The notes beneath the pieces are model-generated. The model was not told the origin of the DNA, ran no database searches, and was given only the letters and a program-made list of their open reading frames with translations. This document shows positions 1-7,934 of a DNA stretch of 46,965 nucleotides, piece after piece (the first letter of the stretch is position 1; the number at the start of each line of letters is the position of its first letter). The stretch spans positions 1-46,965 of the forward strand of contig JAUNJZ010000020.1 in assembly GCA_030533085.1 (NCBI GenBank), written 5' to 3'. The translations under genes and the position numbers were made by a program. Source of the stretch: Synergistaceae bacterium. GTDB lineage: Bacteria > Synergistota > Synergistia > Synergistales > Synergistaceae.

Positions 1-54
1 CCGAGCGCGTAGTGGACTTTCACCACCTGGTTGTTGACCATGCCGGGCGCACAA

Positions 55-90
55 GAAAAAACCGCCGACGCGTCAGCGTCGGCGGTTTTA
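55..90 (-). terminator. Rho-independent terminator of the first TRAP operon
   Basis: Perfect 11-bp stem (61-71 with 76-86), 4-base loop GTCA, extended by A-T pairs. Read on the minus strand it is followed by a run of T (A-run at 55-60 on the plus strand). It lies just downstream of the minus-strand TRAP permease gene. Confidence 0.85.
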
Positions 91-111
91 GCCTTTGGTA
101 TTTCCGGTCCC

Positions 112-1428
112 TTACCAGGGAACGCCAAGGATGACGTGCGGCAGGAAGAGGACGAGCTTAGGGACATAAGCGGTAACGAGAAGCACCGGTATCCAGCAGA
201 GCGTCATGAATGTGAGCGCCGGCTTCATTATCTCGTTTATGGACGCGCCTCCGACTCGTCCGCTGAGGTACAGGACCGGCGCGGCCGGCGGCGTTATACA
301 GCCGAGAGCTGTGTTGACTCCGACGACGGCGGCGTAATGGACGGGGTTGATGCCCAGCTCCATGATTATCGGCAGCAGGATCGGCGTAGTGAGCACGACG
401 ACGCTGATGTCGTCCATCAACATTCCCATCAGCACGAGGAAGACGTTGATCATGAACATTATGACCCACTTATTCGTCGAGATCGAATAGAAAAGATGCA
501 GCACCTTTCCGGGAAGATCTTCGAGGATGTAGAGCCTTGAGAGCATCGAGACGGAATAGAGCATTACCATGATAACGCCGGTCGTAATGGCGCATTCGAC
601 GACTATCAGGTAAAGGCTTTTCCATGTCAACCCCTTATAGACGAAGAGACCGATCGGTATGCAGTAGAGAACGGCGAGGGCGGAGGCCTCCGTCGTAGTC
701 ATGATGCCGCCGTAGATGCCTCCAAGGACCATGACCGGCATAAAGAGCGCCGGTATGGCGAGACGGCCGCGTTCGTTGAAGAGCTTCAGCCGTTCGGCTC
801 CTGTGCGTTTGGTCGTTACAAAGACCTGCTTATTGTCGCGCAGCATCCAGACGTTGAGAAGGGAGAGGAGTATCGTTGTTACGATTCCTGGCCCTATCGT
901 CGAGAGGAAGCAGGAAAGGACGGATATGCCGCTGATCCAGGCGAAGATGATGAGCGTCGCGTTCGGCGGTATCAGCAGGCCGAGCAGCGAGGCGTTGGCC
1001 ATCAGCGCGCAGGCGTGTCCCATCGGGTAGCCTCCCTGCCTGAAGCGCGGAAACATGATCGCGCCTATGCAGGAAAGCGTGGCGCAGGCCGCGCCGCAAA
1101 TGGAGCCGAATACGGCGCAGGAGATCGTGCCGACGATGCCGAGGCCGCCCTTGATGTGGCCGACGAAGACGTCTACCATATCGATGAGCTTTTCAGCGAT
1201 ACGTCCGCGCTCCATGATTCCGCCGGCGAGGATGAACATCGCGATGGCTATCAGCGAGACGGAATTCATCTGTGTGTAGCCGTAGGGAAGCAGCTGTGTC
1301 GCCTGGTAGCCCGTCATATCCGGGCCGCCGAAGAATATCAGCCAGGCGCAGGAGGCCATGAAGCTGACCGGTACCGGAACGCCGATTATAAGCGCGGCGA
1401 TGAGTATTACAAGCGCAACATAAATCAT
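112..1428 (-). CDS. dctM: TRAP transporter large permease subunit (DctM family)
   Basis: 438-aa, almost wholly hydrophobic protein with the multi-helix layout of the DctM large membrane subunit, which carries the sodium-driven transport path of tripartite ATP-independent periplasmic transporters. Visible family features include the N-terminal VPVPVSFM segment, the KGGLGIVGT stretch near residue 92, the GGIYGGIMTTTEASA segment near residue 237 and the C-terminal GCITPPAAPVLYL segment. The start lies directly after the dctQ stop (shared base), so translation is probably coupled. It is the last gene of dctP-dctQ-dctM. The substrate cannot be read from the sequence; an organic acid is usual for the family. 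Confidence 0.93.
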   Translation of the reverse strand: MIYVALVILIAALIIGVPVPVSFMASCAWLIFFGGPDMTGYQATQLLPYGYTQMNSVSLIAIAMFILAGGIMERGRIAEKLIDMVDVFVGHIKGGLGIVGTISCAVFGSICGAACATLSCIGAIMFPRFRQGGYPMGHACALMANASLLGLLIPPNATLIIFAWISGISVLSCFLSTIGPGIVTTILLSLLNVWMLRDNKQVFVTTKRTGAERLKLFNERGRLAIPALFMPVMVLGGIYGGIMTTTEASALAVLYCIPIGLFVYKGLTWKSLYLIVVECAITTGVIMVMLYSVSMLSRLYILEDLPGKVLHLFYSISTNKWVIMFMINVFLVLMGMLMDDISVVVLTTPILLPIIMELGINPVHYAAVVGVNTALGCITPPAAPVLYLSGRVGGASINEIMKPALTFMTLCWIPVLLVTAYVPKLVLFLPHVILGVPW

Positions 1429-2021
1429 TACTTTTTACCTCCAGAGAAAAGTGCCTGTCCCGCTCTGATCATATCCCACATGAAGTAGTAGGACATGGAC
1501 GCAAGGCCGATGAAGATCGGCAGGTAGGCCGTCCAGAGGGGAATACGCCAGGCGACTGTACGCGGCAGAGCGACTCCTGTTCCCAGCGGGCCGAGGAATC
1601 CGAAGATGAGATAGTCCCAGCCGTATTTAGTGAAAAGCAGGGTAACGCCGAGTGTTACCACAGTCTTGGTAAAAATGAGGAATCTTTTAAGGACGCCCTC
1701 TTTCACGTAAGACTGTACAAGGTCGGCGGAGACGTGCGTTCCGGCGAAGGCTCCGTATCCGGCGCCCATGAAGTAGAGCCAGAAGGCGAAAATCTTTATC
1801 CACTCTTCGTAGCCGTAGAGATCCATTTCAAGGATATAGCGCATTATCGTAGCGGCGCTTATTATCACTGTGAGCAGTATGGACATTGTGAAGCAGATTA
1901 TAGAATAGAAACTGACTGTAATCTTATCGAAGATGCATTTGGGTTTTCTTATGCTGAGGACGACCTCTTCTTCAATTTCGGGCGCTGTCACCTGTCCCGC
2001 TTTTGCTTCTTCATTTGACAT
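1428..2021 (-). CDS. dctQ: TRAP transporter small permease subunit (DctQ family)
   Basis: 197-aa membrane protein with an N-terminal cytoplasmic extension of about 35 residues rich in Glu, then four hydrophobic helices. The YGYEEWIKIFAFWLYFMGA segment (residues about 74-92) is the DctQ signature region in which a charged residue sits before the second helix. DctQ pairs with DctM to form the membrane domain. It is placed between dctP and dctM and its stop overlaps the dctM start. A GGAG-type ribosome site precedes the ATG (CTCC on the plus strand at about 2031-2034). Confidence 0.9.
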   Translation of the reverse strand: MSNEEAKAGQVTAPEIEEEVVLSIRKPKCIFDKITVSFYSIICFTMSILLTVIISAATIMRYILEMDLYGYEEWIKIFAFWLYFMGAGYGAFAGTHVSADLVQSYVKEGVLKRFLIFTKTVVTLGVTLLFTKYGWDYLIFGFLGPLGTGVALPRTVAWRIPLWTAYLPIFIGLASMSYYFMWDMIRAGQALFSGGKK

Positions 2022-2051
2022 ATATTGAACTCCTTTCAGAGACGGAAAAGA

Positions 2052-2076
2052 CCCGAGGGGAGAAATTCCCCTCAGG
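2052..2076 (-). terminator. Hairpin between dctP and dctQ (attenuator-like)
   Basis: Stem GAGGGGA (2055-2061) with TCCCCTC (2067-2073), loop of 5, extended by two further pairs outside one mismatch. On the minus strand it is followed by TCTTTTCC. Such stem-loops after the binding-protein gene often let dctP be expressed more than the membrane subunits. That role is inference here. Confidence 0.45.
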
Positions 2077-2130
2077 CTTTCCCGTTAAAGCATCATTAGC
2101 GTCAGCCGTGAATGCTTTTGTCTTGTAAAT

Positions 2131-3132
2131 TTAGATATTGCCGAGATTCTTCCTGAATTCGTCCATCAGCTCTTTGCCGGCTCCGGCTTTGCCGATTTCT
2201 TCCCAGGAGGTCATGCAGGCTTCCTTGATGGGTCTCAGCTGCTCTTCTGTGTATCTGAAGACCTTGATGCCCTTCTTTTCCATAAGCTGCATGTACATCT
2301 CGTCTTCGGCCTTCGCGTTGTCTATCGACAGCATCGTGTACTTCCTGGCAACGTCCAGAACGACCTTCTGGTCTTCCGGGGTGAGCTTCTGCCACGACTT
2401 GTCGCTTATCATGTAGCCGAGGTATTCCATTGAATAGTTCGTCGCGTACCAGTACTTGATTACGTCGCCGAGGATGGTGTAGGCGGCAGCTGTCGGGTAG
2501 CCGTCAGCCGCGTCGCAGACGCCGGTCTGCATTGACTGATAGACGTCGGGATAGGGGATGGTGATGGGGCGGTAGCCCATGGCTTTCGCGCCGGCCGTGT
2601 AGCAGACCATGTTCGGAACGCGTGTGAGAAGTCCCTGGTCAACCTTCGGGTTGAGGGGATCCTTCGCCGGCTTCGCGGAGGCGATGCCGATGAATCCTTC
2701 GATGTAAGATCCGATGAGGCGGACGCCGAGCGGATTAAGGAACTCGTTCAGCTTCTTGGGAAGCCACGCATCCGGGTCAAAGGCCTTTTTGGCCGCGTCG
2801 TAGCCGGTCACATAGCCGTTGGCGTAAAGTATCTCGAGGCGGGGATCAAAGTCCGTTGCGACAGACATACAGGCCATATCGACCGTACCGCGGATCATTT
2901 CTTCCATAACGAGCGTATAGTTGCCGAGCTGGCTGGCGGGATAGACCTTCACATCAACGCGGCCCTTTGTCCCCTCGTTGATCTCTTTCGCCATAGCTTC
3001 CATCGACTTTGTCGCCGCGTGGTCAGGGGGCGACTGGCCGGCGAAGCGCAGAACTACCGGTGCTGCCGTAGCCGGGCCCACCGTAGCTACCAACAGGAAC
3101 ATTACCGCAAACATAAGTGCCAATTTCTTCAC
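2131..3132 (-). CDS. dctP: TRAP transporter substrate-binding protein (DctP family)
   Basis: 333-aa periplasmic binding protein. Residues 1-24 form a signal peptide (two Lys, hydrophobic core, ATAA cleavage site). The mature part has the DctP pattern: VVLRFAGQSPPDH at the start, a GRVDVKVYPASQLG segment near 55-68, and a YPDVYQSMQTGVCDAADG segment near 200, the region that includes the Arg/Gln carboxylate-binding site in relatives. The start codon is GTG, preceded by AGGGAG at a good distance. Different from the second DctP in this window at 38656, so a different substrate is expected. Substrate unknown. Confidence 0.92.
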   Translation of the reverse strand: MKKLALMFAVMFLLVATVGPATAAPVVLRFAGQSPPDHAATKSMEAMAKEINEGTKGRVDVKVYPASQLGNYTLVMEEMIRGTVDMACMSVATDFDPRLEILYANGYVTGYDAAKKAFDPDAWLPKKLNEFLNPLGVRLIGSYIEGFIGIASAKPAKDPLNPKVDQGLLTRVPNMVCYTAGAKAMGYRPITIPYPDVYQSMQTGVCDAADGYPTAAAYTILGDVIKYWYATNYSMEYLGYMISDKSWQKLTPEDQKVVLDVARKYTMLSIDNAKAEDEMYMQLMEKKGIKVFRYTEEQLRPIKEACMTSWEEIGKAGAGKELMDEFRKNLGNI

Positions 3133-3242
3133 GAAAAACTCTCCCTTCAGAATTGAGTTTCCTAGAACTCCCGTTTCTCTTACTGCAAAGTAAAACGCTG
3201 CCTTAACGGACTAATGTAGCTGTACAACGGCCCTCCTTCCTC

Positions 3243-3263
3243 TACACAGTTCCACAATGTGTA
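3243..3263. promoter_or_regulatory. Inverted repeat, possible operator in the TRAP leader
   Basis: TACACA (3243-3248) and TGTGTA (3258-3263) separated by 9 bases. It sits about 30 bases downstream of the predicted transcription start of the TRAP operon, a position where a repressor would block elongation. No regulator gene is adjacent. Confidence 0.35.
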
Positions 3264-3295
3264 AAATGGTAAAGAAAATAAATTACCGTGAGATT

Positions 3296-3324
3296 AAATT
3301 ACAACAAACCTTCCGTTTAGTCAA
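3296..3324 (-). promoter_or_regulatory. Sigma-70-type promoter of dctP-dctQ-dctM
   Basis: On the minus strand, -35 TTGACT (3324-3319) and -10 TAATTT (3301-3296) are separated by exactly 17 bases. This gives a leader of about 155 bases before the dctP GTG. Confidence 0.6.
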
Positions 3325-3649
3325 TCTTTTTTACACATCGGCGCGGCGTTTTCTAACTTCACCCCGTGCTCCGCGATATTCGGCGTAACATTAGTTACGC
3401 AGGGCGGCAAGAGGCGAGGTAAGCTTAAAGCCTTCTTTCCTTAATTACATTGTCATGGTACGAAAAATACAGGCAACAGGTCAATTATCAGTAAAGGTCA
3501 AACTTCACTCGGCGCCCTTCCGCCATCCACGGCCCCGCCCGCTGCTCTCTCTGAACGGCGATAAAAAAGGCCCTTCTTGATATATCAGACAGACAAAACC
3601 CCCTTTCTTTTTCAATAATATGAATTAAAATTTATTTTTAGTTTCAACA
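3325..3649. other. Intergenic region without recognised gene
   Basis: About 325 bases between the TRAP promoter and the 3' end of the chrA pair. I see no coding frame. It holds one perfect 7-bp inverted repeat, GCGTAAC-ATTA-GTTACGC (3383-3400), just upstream of the TRAP -35, possibly a second regulator site. The stretch next to the chrA stop (about 3603-3646) is very AT-rich. Confidence 0.4.
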
Positions 3650-4186
3650 TCATGACAGGAAAACCGTTCCAAATATTCCGAATATTATCAGCATTGCCGC
3701 AGGATACTCTTTGAAAAAGCGGCAATATTTTATCAGCGCCAGCCCTGCTGCGAAAAGCGCCGCCGCCGCGACTCCGTTGCGGAGCGTTGAGGTAAGGGGG
3801 GAGAATATCGAAAGAGTCAGCAGTCCGGCAACGACCGGGCGCAGCATCAGCTTGAAGGCTTTGCTTCTTTCAGGGCTCACCCGTTTCAGAGCGAAAAGGA
3901 TGAGCGAAAGCGCCGCTATCGGCGCGCAGATCAGCGCCAGCGTGGAGAAGAGCGCTCCCAAAAAGCCAGCCTGCTGATAGCCGGCGAAGGTGGCGGCGTT
4001 TATCGCGACAGGCCCAGGCGTCACCTGCGATATGGCTACCATCTGGTTGAACTGCTCCGCCGTCATCCAGCCGTTTTTTATCACAAGCTGGTATTCTATC
4101 AGCGGCAGCGTGGAGAGACCGCCTCCGAACGCCGTTATGCCGACCTGCATGAAGGCCCATATAAGCTGCAGCAGCTTCGCCGTCAT
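3650..4186 (-). CDS. Chromate transporter family protein, second half-size subunit
   Basis: 178-aa membrane protein of the CHR (ChrA) family. The N-terminal FMQVGITAFGGGLSTLPLIE segment and the ISQVTPGPVAINAATFAGY segment are the conserved CHR hallmarks (glycine-rich segment, then the PGP motif). Full ChrA proteins are duplicated and about 400 aa; short-chain CHR proteins work as pairs, which fits the partner that overlaps it by 4 bases. Actual substrates of short-chain pairs are poorly known, so chromate efflux is only the family label. Confidence 0.85.
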   Translation of the reverse strand: MTAKLLQLIWAFMQVGITAFGGGLSTLPLIEYQLVIKNGWMTAEQFNQMVAISQVTPGPVAINAATFAGYQQAGFLGALFSTLALICAPIAALSLILFALKRVSPERSKAFKLMLRPVVAGLLTLSIFSPLTSTLRNGVAAAALFAAGLALIKYCRFFKEYPAAMLIIFGIFGTVFLS

Positions 4187-4716
4187 TTCGCCGTCACTCT
4201 CTCATGGAAATATTGCAGCGCGATGACTCCTGCCATAGCGGCCAGCGGGTGAATATGAAGCGCTCCTATCAGCGATATCACCAGAGCGAAGGGGACGATA
4301 TTCCACCATTTGCCCAGCAGGGCGCTCTTTACATTATCAGTTATTACAAGTGCGATGATGGCGCTGGTTCCGGCCAGAACGCCGCGGAAAAAACCGGCTA
4401 CGGCTGGAGTATCTGAATATTTTATGATGAATGGCGAAAGGAAAAGTATTATAAGAAAGGGAGGGAGTATCGCGCCGGCTACGGCGGTAACGGCCCCTGT
4501 CGTTCCCCTGTAGTGGCGTCCCATCAGCCATGCTATCGATACTGCCATAGGCCCCGGCATCGAGGCTGCGAGGCTCACCATGTCGGCAAACAGCTCCGGG
4601 TCGATGTCGCGCCGCTTCTCCTCCTCCAGCTGAACAAGACCGAGGATCACAATGCCGCCTCCGAAGGTGACGCCGCTGATTTTAAAGAAGAATAAAAACA
4701 ATTCCCATAAACTCAT
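4183..4716 (-). CDS. Chromate transporter family protein, first half-size subunit
   Basis: 177-aa CHR-family membrane protein: FFFKISGVTFGGGIVILGL near the N-terminus and SLAASMPGPMAVSIAWLMG near residues 49-67. It is the upstream member of a two-gene unit, and its stop overlaps the start of the second gene by 4 bases (ATGA), a sign of translational coupling. The two halves are homologous but clearly diverged, as expected for antiparallel heterodimer partners. Confidence 0.85.
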   Translation of the reverse strand: MSLWELFLFFFKISGVTFGGGIVILGLVQLEEEKRRDIDPELFADMVSLAASMPGPMAVSIAWLMGRHYRGTTGAVTAVAGAILPPFLIILFLSPFIIKYSDTPAVAGFFRGVLAGTSAIIALVITDNVKSALLGKWWNIVPFALVISLIGALHIHPLAAMAGVIALQYFHERVTAK

Positions 4717-4940
4717 ATTTCAAACCCCAAACCCTTTTATAGAGTTATTATATATCATAACAGAAAAAATGCGCTATTTTACAGGCCTTTTAACGTAAAA
4801 TTTGATATATCAGAATCGGCTCAAGGACAGTTTCAGAAAAAAGGAGCCTTATCTCCACCTTTTCACCGACGCGGCCTACGTCCTTCTCTGTAGTAAAATT
4901 TATTCCGTTGGAAGCCTGAATAATGAAAGGAGCATTCTCA

Positions 4941-5663
4941 ATGAAAATAAATAAAAAGCTAGCGGCCTTCACAGCAGCAGCAGCGCTGCTCTCAGCGAGC
5001 GCCGCATTTGCCTCCCCAGGAGAGTACGCGGCGGCTGAAAGGATAGGAACGGCTCTGATGGAAGAGCTTACGCCGGAAAGCATATCCGTAACCGTAGCGC
5101 CGGGGGGAGACGTCGCCTGGATTGACTGCGCCGGAGCAAGCATGTCGGGCATAAGGATAGAAAGTCTGCGGCTTGAGGCCGAGCTGAAGGAGCTGCCGCG
5201 CGGCGAAGAGGAGGGGGCGGAGCTGATGAAAATGATCTCCGGCTCTCGCGGCGAGATGACGCTGCTCGAAAGGGACGTGAACGCTTATTTTGCCGGAGAG
5301 CGCGAAATACGCGGCTTTACAGGGCTGAAATTTGATTTTACTCCAAAGGGCTACAGCGCGGAGGGAAATTTCGAGGCCGACCTGTCGATAGTGACAATAA
5401 ATCTGGCTCTGAACGCGCAGGGGCGCTTGGGGCTTAGGGAGGACGGGGTCTATCTCGAGGACACCGTGATATACGCCGAAGGGCTGCGCCAGCCGGAGGC
5501 CGTAACAAGTCTCGTAACAGACAGGGTCAACCCTCTGCTCTCCTTTGACAAAATACCCTTTCCGGTGGAATTTACAAAGCTGACGATGAGCGACGGCGAC
5601 CTGCTTCTTACCGGCTCGCCCGGCCGCAGCGGGCAAGGGGAAAGGTGGAGCTGGAAGAGATAA
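4941..5663 (+). CDS. Exported LmeA/DUF2993-like lipid-binding protein
   Basis: 240-aa protein with a clean signal peptide (residues 1-23, ending SAAFA). The mature part is a beta-rich domain whose long alternating strands (for example IRIESLRLEAELKEL, FTPKGYSAEGNFEADLS, GLREDGVYLEDTVIYAEGL) and the C-terminal NPLLSFDKIPFPVEFTKLTM segment match the LmeA-like DUF2993 family. That family binds phospholipid in the periplasm and in actinobacteria affects lipoglycan synthesis. I chose ATG 4941 over 4923 because AAAGGAG sits 8 bases before it and the signal peptide starts cleanly there. Single gene, closed by its own terminator. Exact role unknown. Confidence 0.7.
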   Translation: MKINKKLAAFTAAAALLSASAAFASPGEYAAAERIGTALMEELTPESISVTVAPGGDVAWIDCAGASMSGIRIESLRLEAELKELPRGEEEGAELMKMISGSRGEMTLLERDVNAYFAGEREIRGFTGLKFDFTPKGYSAEGNFEADLSIVTINLALNAQGRLGLREDGVYLEDTVIYAEGLRQPEAVTSLVTDRVNPLLSFDKIPFPVEFTKLTMSDGDLLLTGSPGRSGQGERWSWKR

Positions 5664-5689
5664 CGGCTGACAATAAAATGCCGACGGTT

Positions 5690-5738
5690 AAAAATATCCG
5701 CCTCTTGCGAGCGTAAAATTGCGGAGGCGGATATTTTT
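5690..5738 (+). terminator. Terminator after the LmeA-like gene
   Basis: 15-bp perfect stem, 5690-5704 with 5724-5738, ending in TTTTT. The A-run on the left arm means it could also act on the opposite strand. Confidence 0.85.
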
Positions 5739-6313
5739 AATTGCTTCTCTTTTAAAATCAGTTATGGTCAAATATTATTAACACATTTTTATCTGCTTAT
5801 CAGCCAAAACAACAACAGAATTTCTTCCGGTTTTCTGAATTTTACCAGCTTACACACAATTTTTATCCACATAATGTCAATAACTCTTTCACTTTTTTAC
5901 CAAATCCGTTGTCGTAGGCTTTTTTTCAGATATACGAAGAAGCAATGTAGAATTTCAGTAATTATATTTATATAAAACAACAACATATAATATATACATT
6001 ATTCACAGTTTTTACATTCGTAAATCACTTGTGTATAAGACGAAATTTACCAGCAAAAAGAGCATCGTCAGCTATCATCAAATTTTCTGATTTCATGATT
6101 TTTTATTCCGCTCCCGCTGACCGTCTGCGTTTTTCCATCTGTAGATATTTTTGTGATTTGCACTGTGTATATGTGTATAAGTTTTGTGAATTTCTCTAAA
6201 AAAATTTTCTTACTCTATTGACTCCCTCCTCCGTTTATGCCTCGCTGAAAAAAGCCTCCGAAAAATTATATGAACGTCCCCCATAAAAAATATTTTTGTC
6301 TTCGCGGGATTCA
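5739..6313. other. Putative origin region upstream of dnaA (oriC, left part)
   Basis: About 575 bases without genes and very AT-rich. DnaA-box-like 9-mers: TTATCCACA at 5863-5871 (plus, perfect), TTATTCACA at 5999-6007 (plus), TTATACACA at 6030-6038 and 6172-6180 (both minus). Between 5940 and 6000 lies a nearly pure A/T stretch (ATATAATATATACATTATT-like), a candidate unwinding element. Placement next to dnaA is the usual bacterial arrangement. A GC-skew switch was not computed. Confidence 0.6.
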
Positions 6314-6322
6314 TGATAGAAT
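6314..6322 (+). promoter_or_regulatory. Extended -10 promoter of dnaA
   Basis: TGA-TAGAAT at 6314-6322 is an extended -10 element with no strong -35 (TTGTCT lies upstream with only 15 bases between). Expected start of transcription is near 6329, about 40 bases before the dnaA ATG. Confidence 0.4.
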
Positions 6323-6369
6323 TACAGAAAGAAGAATGTCTCTTTATATCTTCTTTTGGAGTGACCTGA

Positions 6370-7704
6370 ATGTCAAACGATCTGGATATTATCTGGAAGG
6401 AATATTACAAATACTGCATCGAAAAAATGGGCGGGGAAGACAAGACGGCTGAAATGTATCTACAGACCTGTATGCCTCTCTCGCTCGACGACGGCACGCT
6501 CTCGCTCGACGTGGCCACGCCGTTCGCGCTGGAACAGATAAAATCCAGATATCTGAAACGAATGAAGGAGCTGCTGCTTGAGACTGGCTTCGCCTCAGAT
6601 ATATCTCTTTCCGTCTCCGCCGAGGCGCAGCCTTCGAGAGTCGCGGAGCCGCGCCCAAAGGAGGAGCCGAAAGCGGCGGTAAGACATAACGGACTTAATC
6701 CGAACTATGTATTTTCCTCTTTCGTCGTCGGAAAATCAAACCGCCTGCCTCACGCGGCAAGCCTTGCCGTGGCAGAGTCGCCGGGAAATACCTATAATCC
6801 GTTCTTTATCTGGGGAAAGGTCGGACTTGGCAAAACGCACCTTATGCACGCAATAGGCCACCATATCTCTGAAACGAATCCAGAGACGAAGATGCTTTAT
6901 GTCAGCGCGGAAAAATTCACAAACGATCTGATAACCGCGATTAGGAACAACACGAATCAGGAATTTCGCGCGCGCTACCGCGAGCTCGACGTGCTGATGA
7001 TAGACGACGTGCAGTTCATCGCCGGCAAGGAGCAGACTCAGGAGGAATTTTTCTGGACCTTCAACACGCTGCATGACGCAAAAAAGCAGATAATAATCAG
7101 CGCCGACCGGCCTCCGAAGGATATAGAGGGAATAGCAGACCGTCTTGTGTCGCGCTTTGAGTGGGGGCTTGTAACGGACATACAGCCGCCGGATCTTGAG
7201 ACGCGAGTCGCCATCCTGCAAAAAAAGGCAGAGATGAAAAACTATATGAACATTCCCGAAGAGGTTATTATGTTCATAGCACAGAATATTCCCAGCAACA
7301 TACGCGAACTTGAGGGGTCGCTGAACAGAATAGTCGCCTGCTCCGACCTGAATCATGAGCCTATAAACATAGAAAACGCATCGGTATGGCTCAAGGATCT
7401 TATAAAAGAGCGTCCGAACGGCGACGTCAGCATCGGGCTTATCCAGCAGCTGTCAGCCGAAGCCTTTGGACTGACTGTGGAGGAGCTGCTTTCAAAAAAG
7501 AGAACGGCCGACCTCGCGCTCGCGCGTCAGGTGGCAATGTACGTGGCGCGCAACAGAACCAGCGAGCCGCTTATACAGATAGCCTATGCCTTCAACAAAA
7601 AAGATCACACCGTAGTTATTCACGCCTGTAAAAAGATAACGGAGCTGGTCAAAAGCGACCTCAGAATACGCTCTTTTGTGGATAACATTGTGAATAAGCT
7701 ATGA
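6370..7704 (+). CDS. dnaA: Chromosomal replication initiator protein DnaA
   Basis: 444 aa, normal family length. Domain I covers residues 1-80, followed by a short linker. The AAA+ core starts at NPNYVFSSFVVG (about 110) with Walker A GKVGLGKT (149-156) and Walker B DVLMIDD (207-213). The C-terminal DNA-binding domain carries the DnaA signature (LARQVAMYVARN ... KKDHTVVIHACKKI). It binds DnaA boxes and opens oriC. GGAG lies shortly before the ATG. Boxes both upstream and in the dnaA-dnaN gap suggest a bipartite origin and autoregulation. Confidence 0.98.
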   Translation: MSNDLDIIWKEYYKYCIEKMGGEDKTAEMYLQTCMPLSLDDGTLSLDVATPFALEQIKSRYLKRMKELLLETGFASDISLSVSAEAQPSRVAEPRPKEEPKAAVRHNGLNPNYVFSSFVVGKSNRLPHAASLAVAESPGNTYNPFFIWGKVGLGKTHLMHAIGHHISETNPETKMLYVSAEKFTNDLITAIRNNTNQEFRARYRELDVLMIDDVQFIAGKEQTQEEFFWTFNTLHDAKKQIIISADRPPKDIEGIADRLVSRFEWGLVTDIQPPDLETRVAILQKKAEMKNYMNIPEEVIMFIAQNIPSNIRELEGSLNRIVACSDLNHEPINIENASVWLKDLIKERPNGDVSIGLIQQLSAEAFGLTVEELLSKKRTADLALARQVAMYVARNRTSEPLIQIAYAFNKKDHTVVIHACKKITELVKSDLRIRSFVDNIVNKL

Positions 7705-7934
7705 TTTTTTGCTGAAATTTCGTGGATTTTTTTGTGGGCAGTTTTTTTATGAGGCTTTTTCACAAAGAAGCTGTGGATAATGTGTATAATTTTATAGACT
7801 GACCGGATTCTTTTCCACAGCTGAAAATTGCGTCAGAAGCGGCTGAATTGCATATTTCCACATTTTCACAGCCTCTACTACGACGATTACGGTTTTAAAT
7901 ATAAATAAGGAGTATTACTTAGGAGGGCTAACCT
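7705..7934. other. dnaA-dnaN intergenic region with DnaA boxes
   Basis: 230 bases. Two head-to-tail boxes abut: TTATCCACA (7772-7780, minus, perfect) and TTATACACA (7781-7789, minus). A near-box TTTTCCACA lies at 7811-7819 (plus). A second origin half or an autoregulatory site for dnaN is likely. It also carries the ribosome site of dnaN, AGGAGGG at 7921. Confidence 0.55.

Noticed and set aside
1-41. Minus-strand frame from ATG 41 that reads MVNNQVVKVHYAL and runs off the left edge
   Set aside because: Only 13 codons are visible, no ribosome site precedes it and it starts 14 bases after a terminator. Not enough to call a gene.
112-1488. Several plus-strand frames of 70-169 codons over the first TRAP permease
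   Set aside because: Overlap the clear DctM gene; charged low-complexity translations typical of antisense frames.
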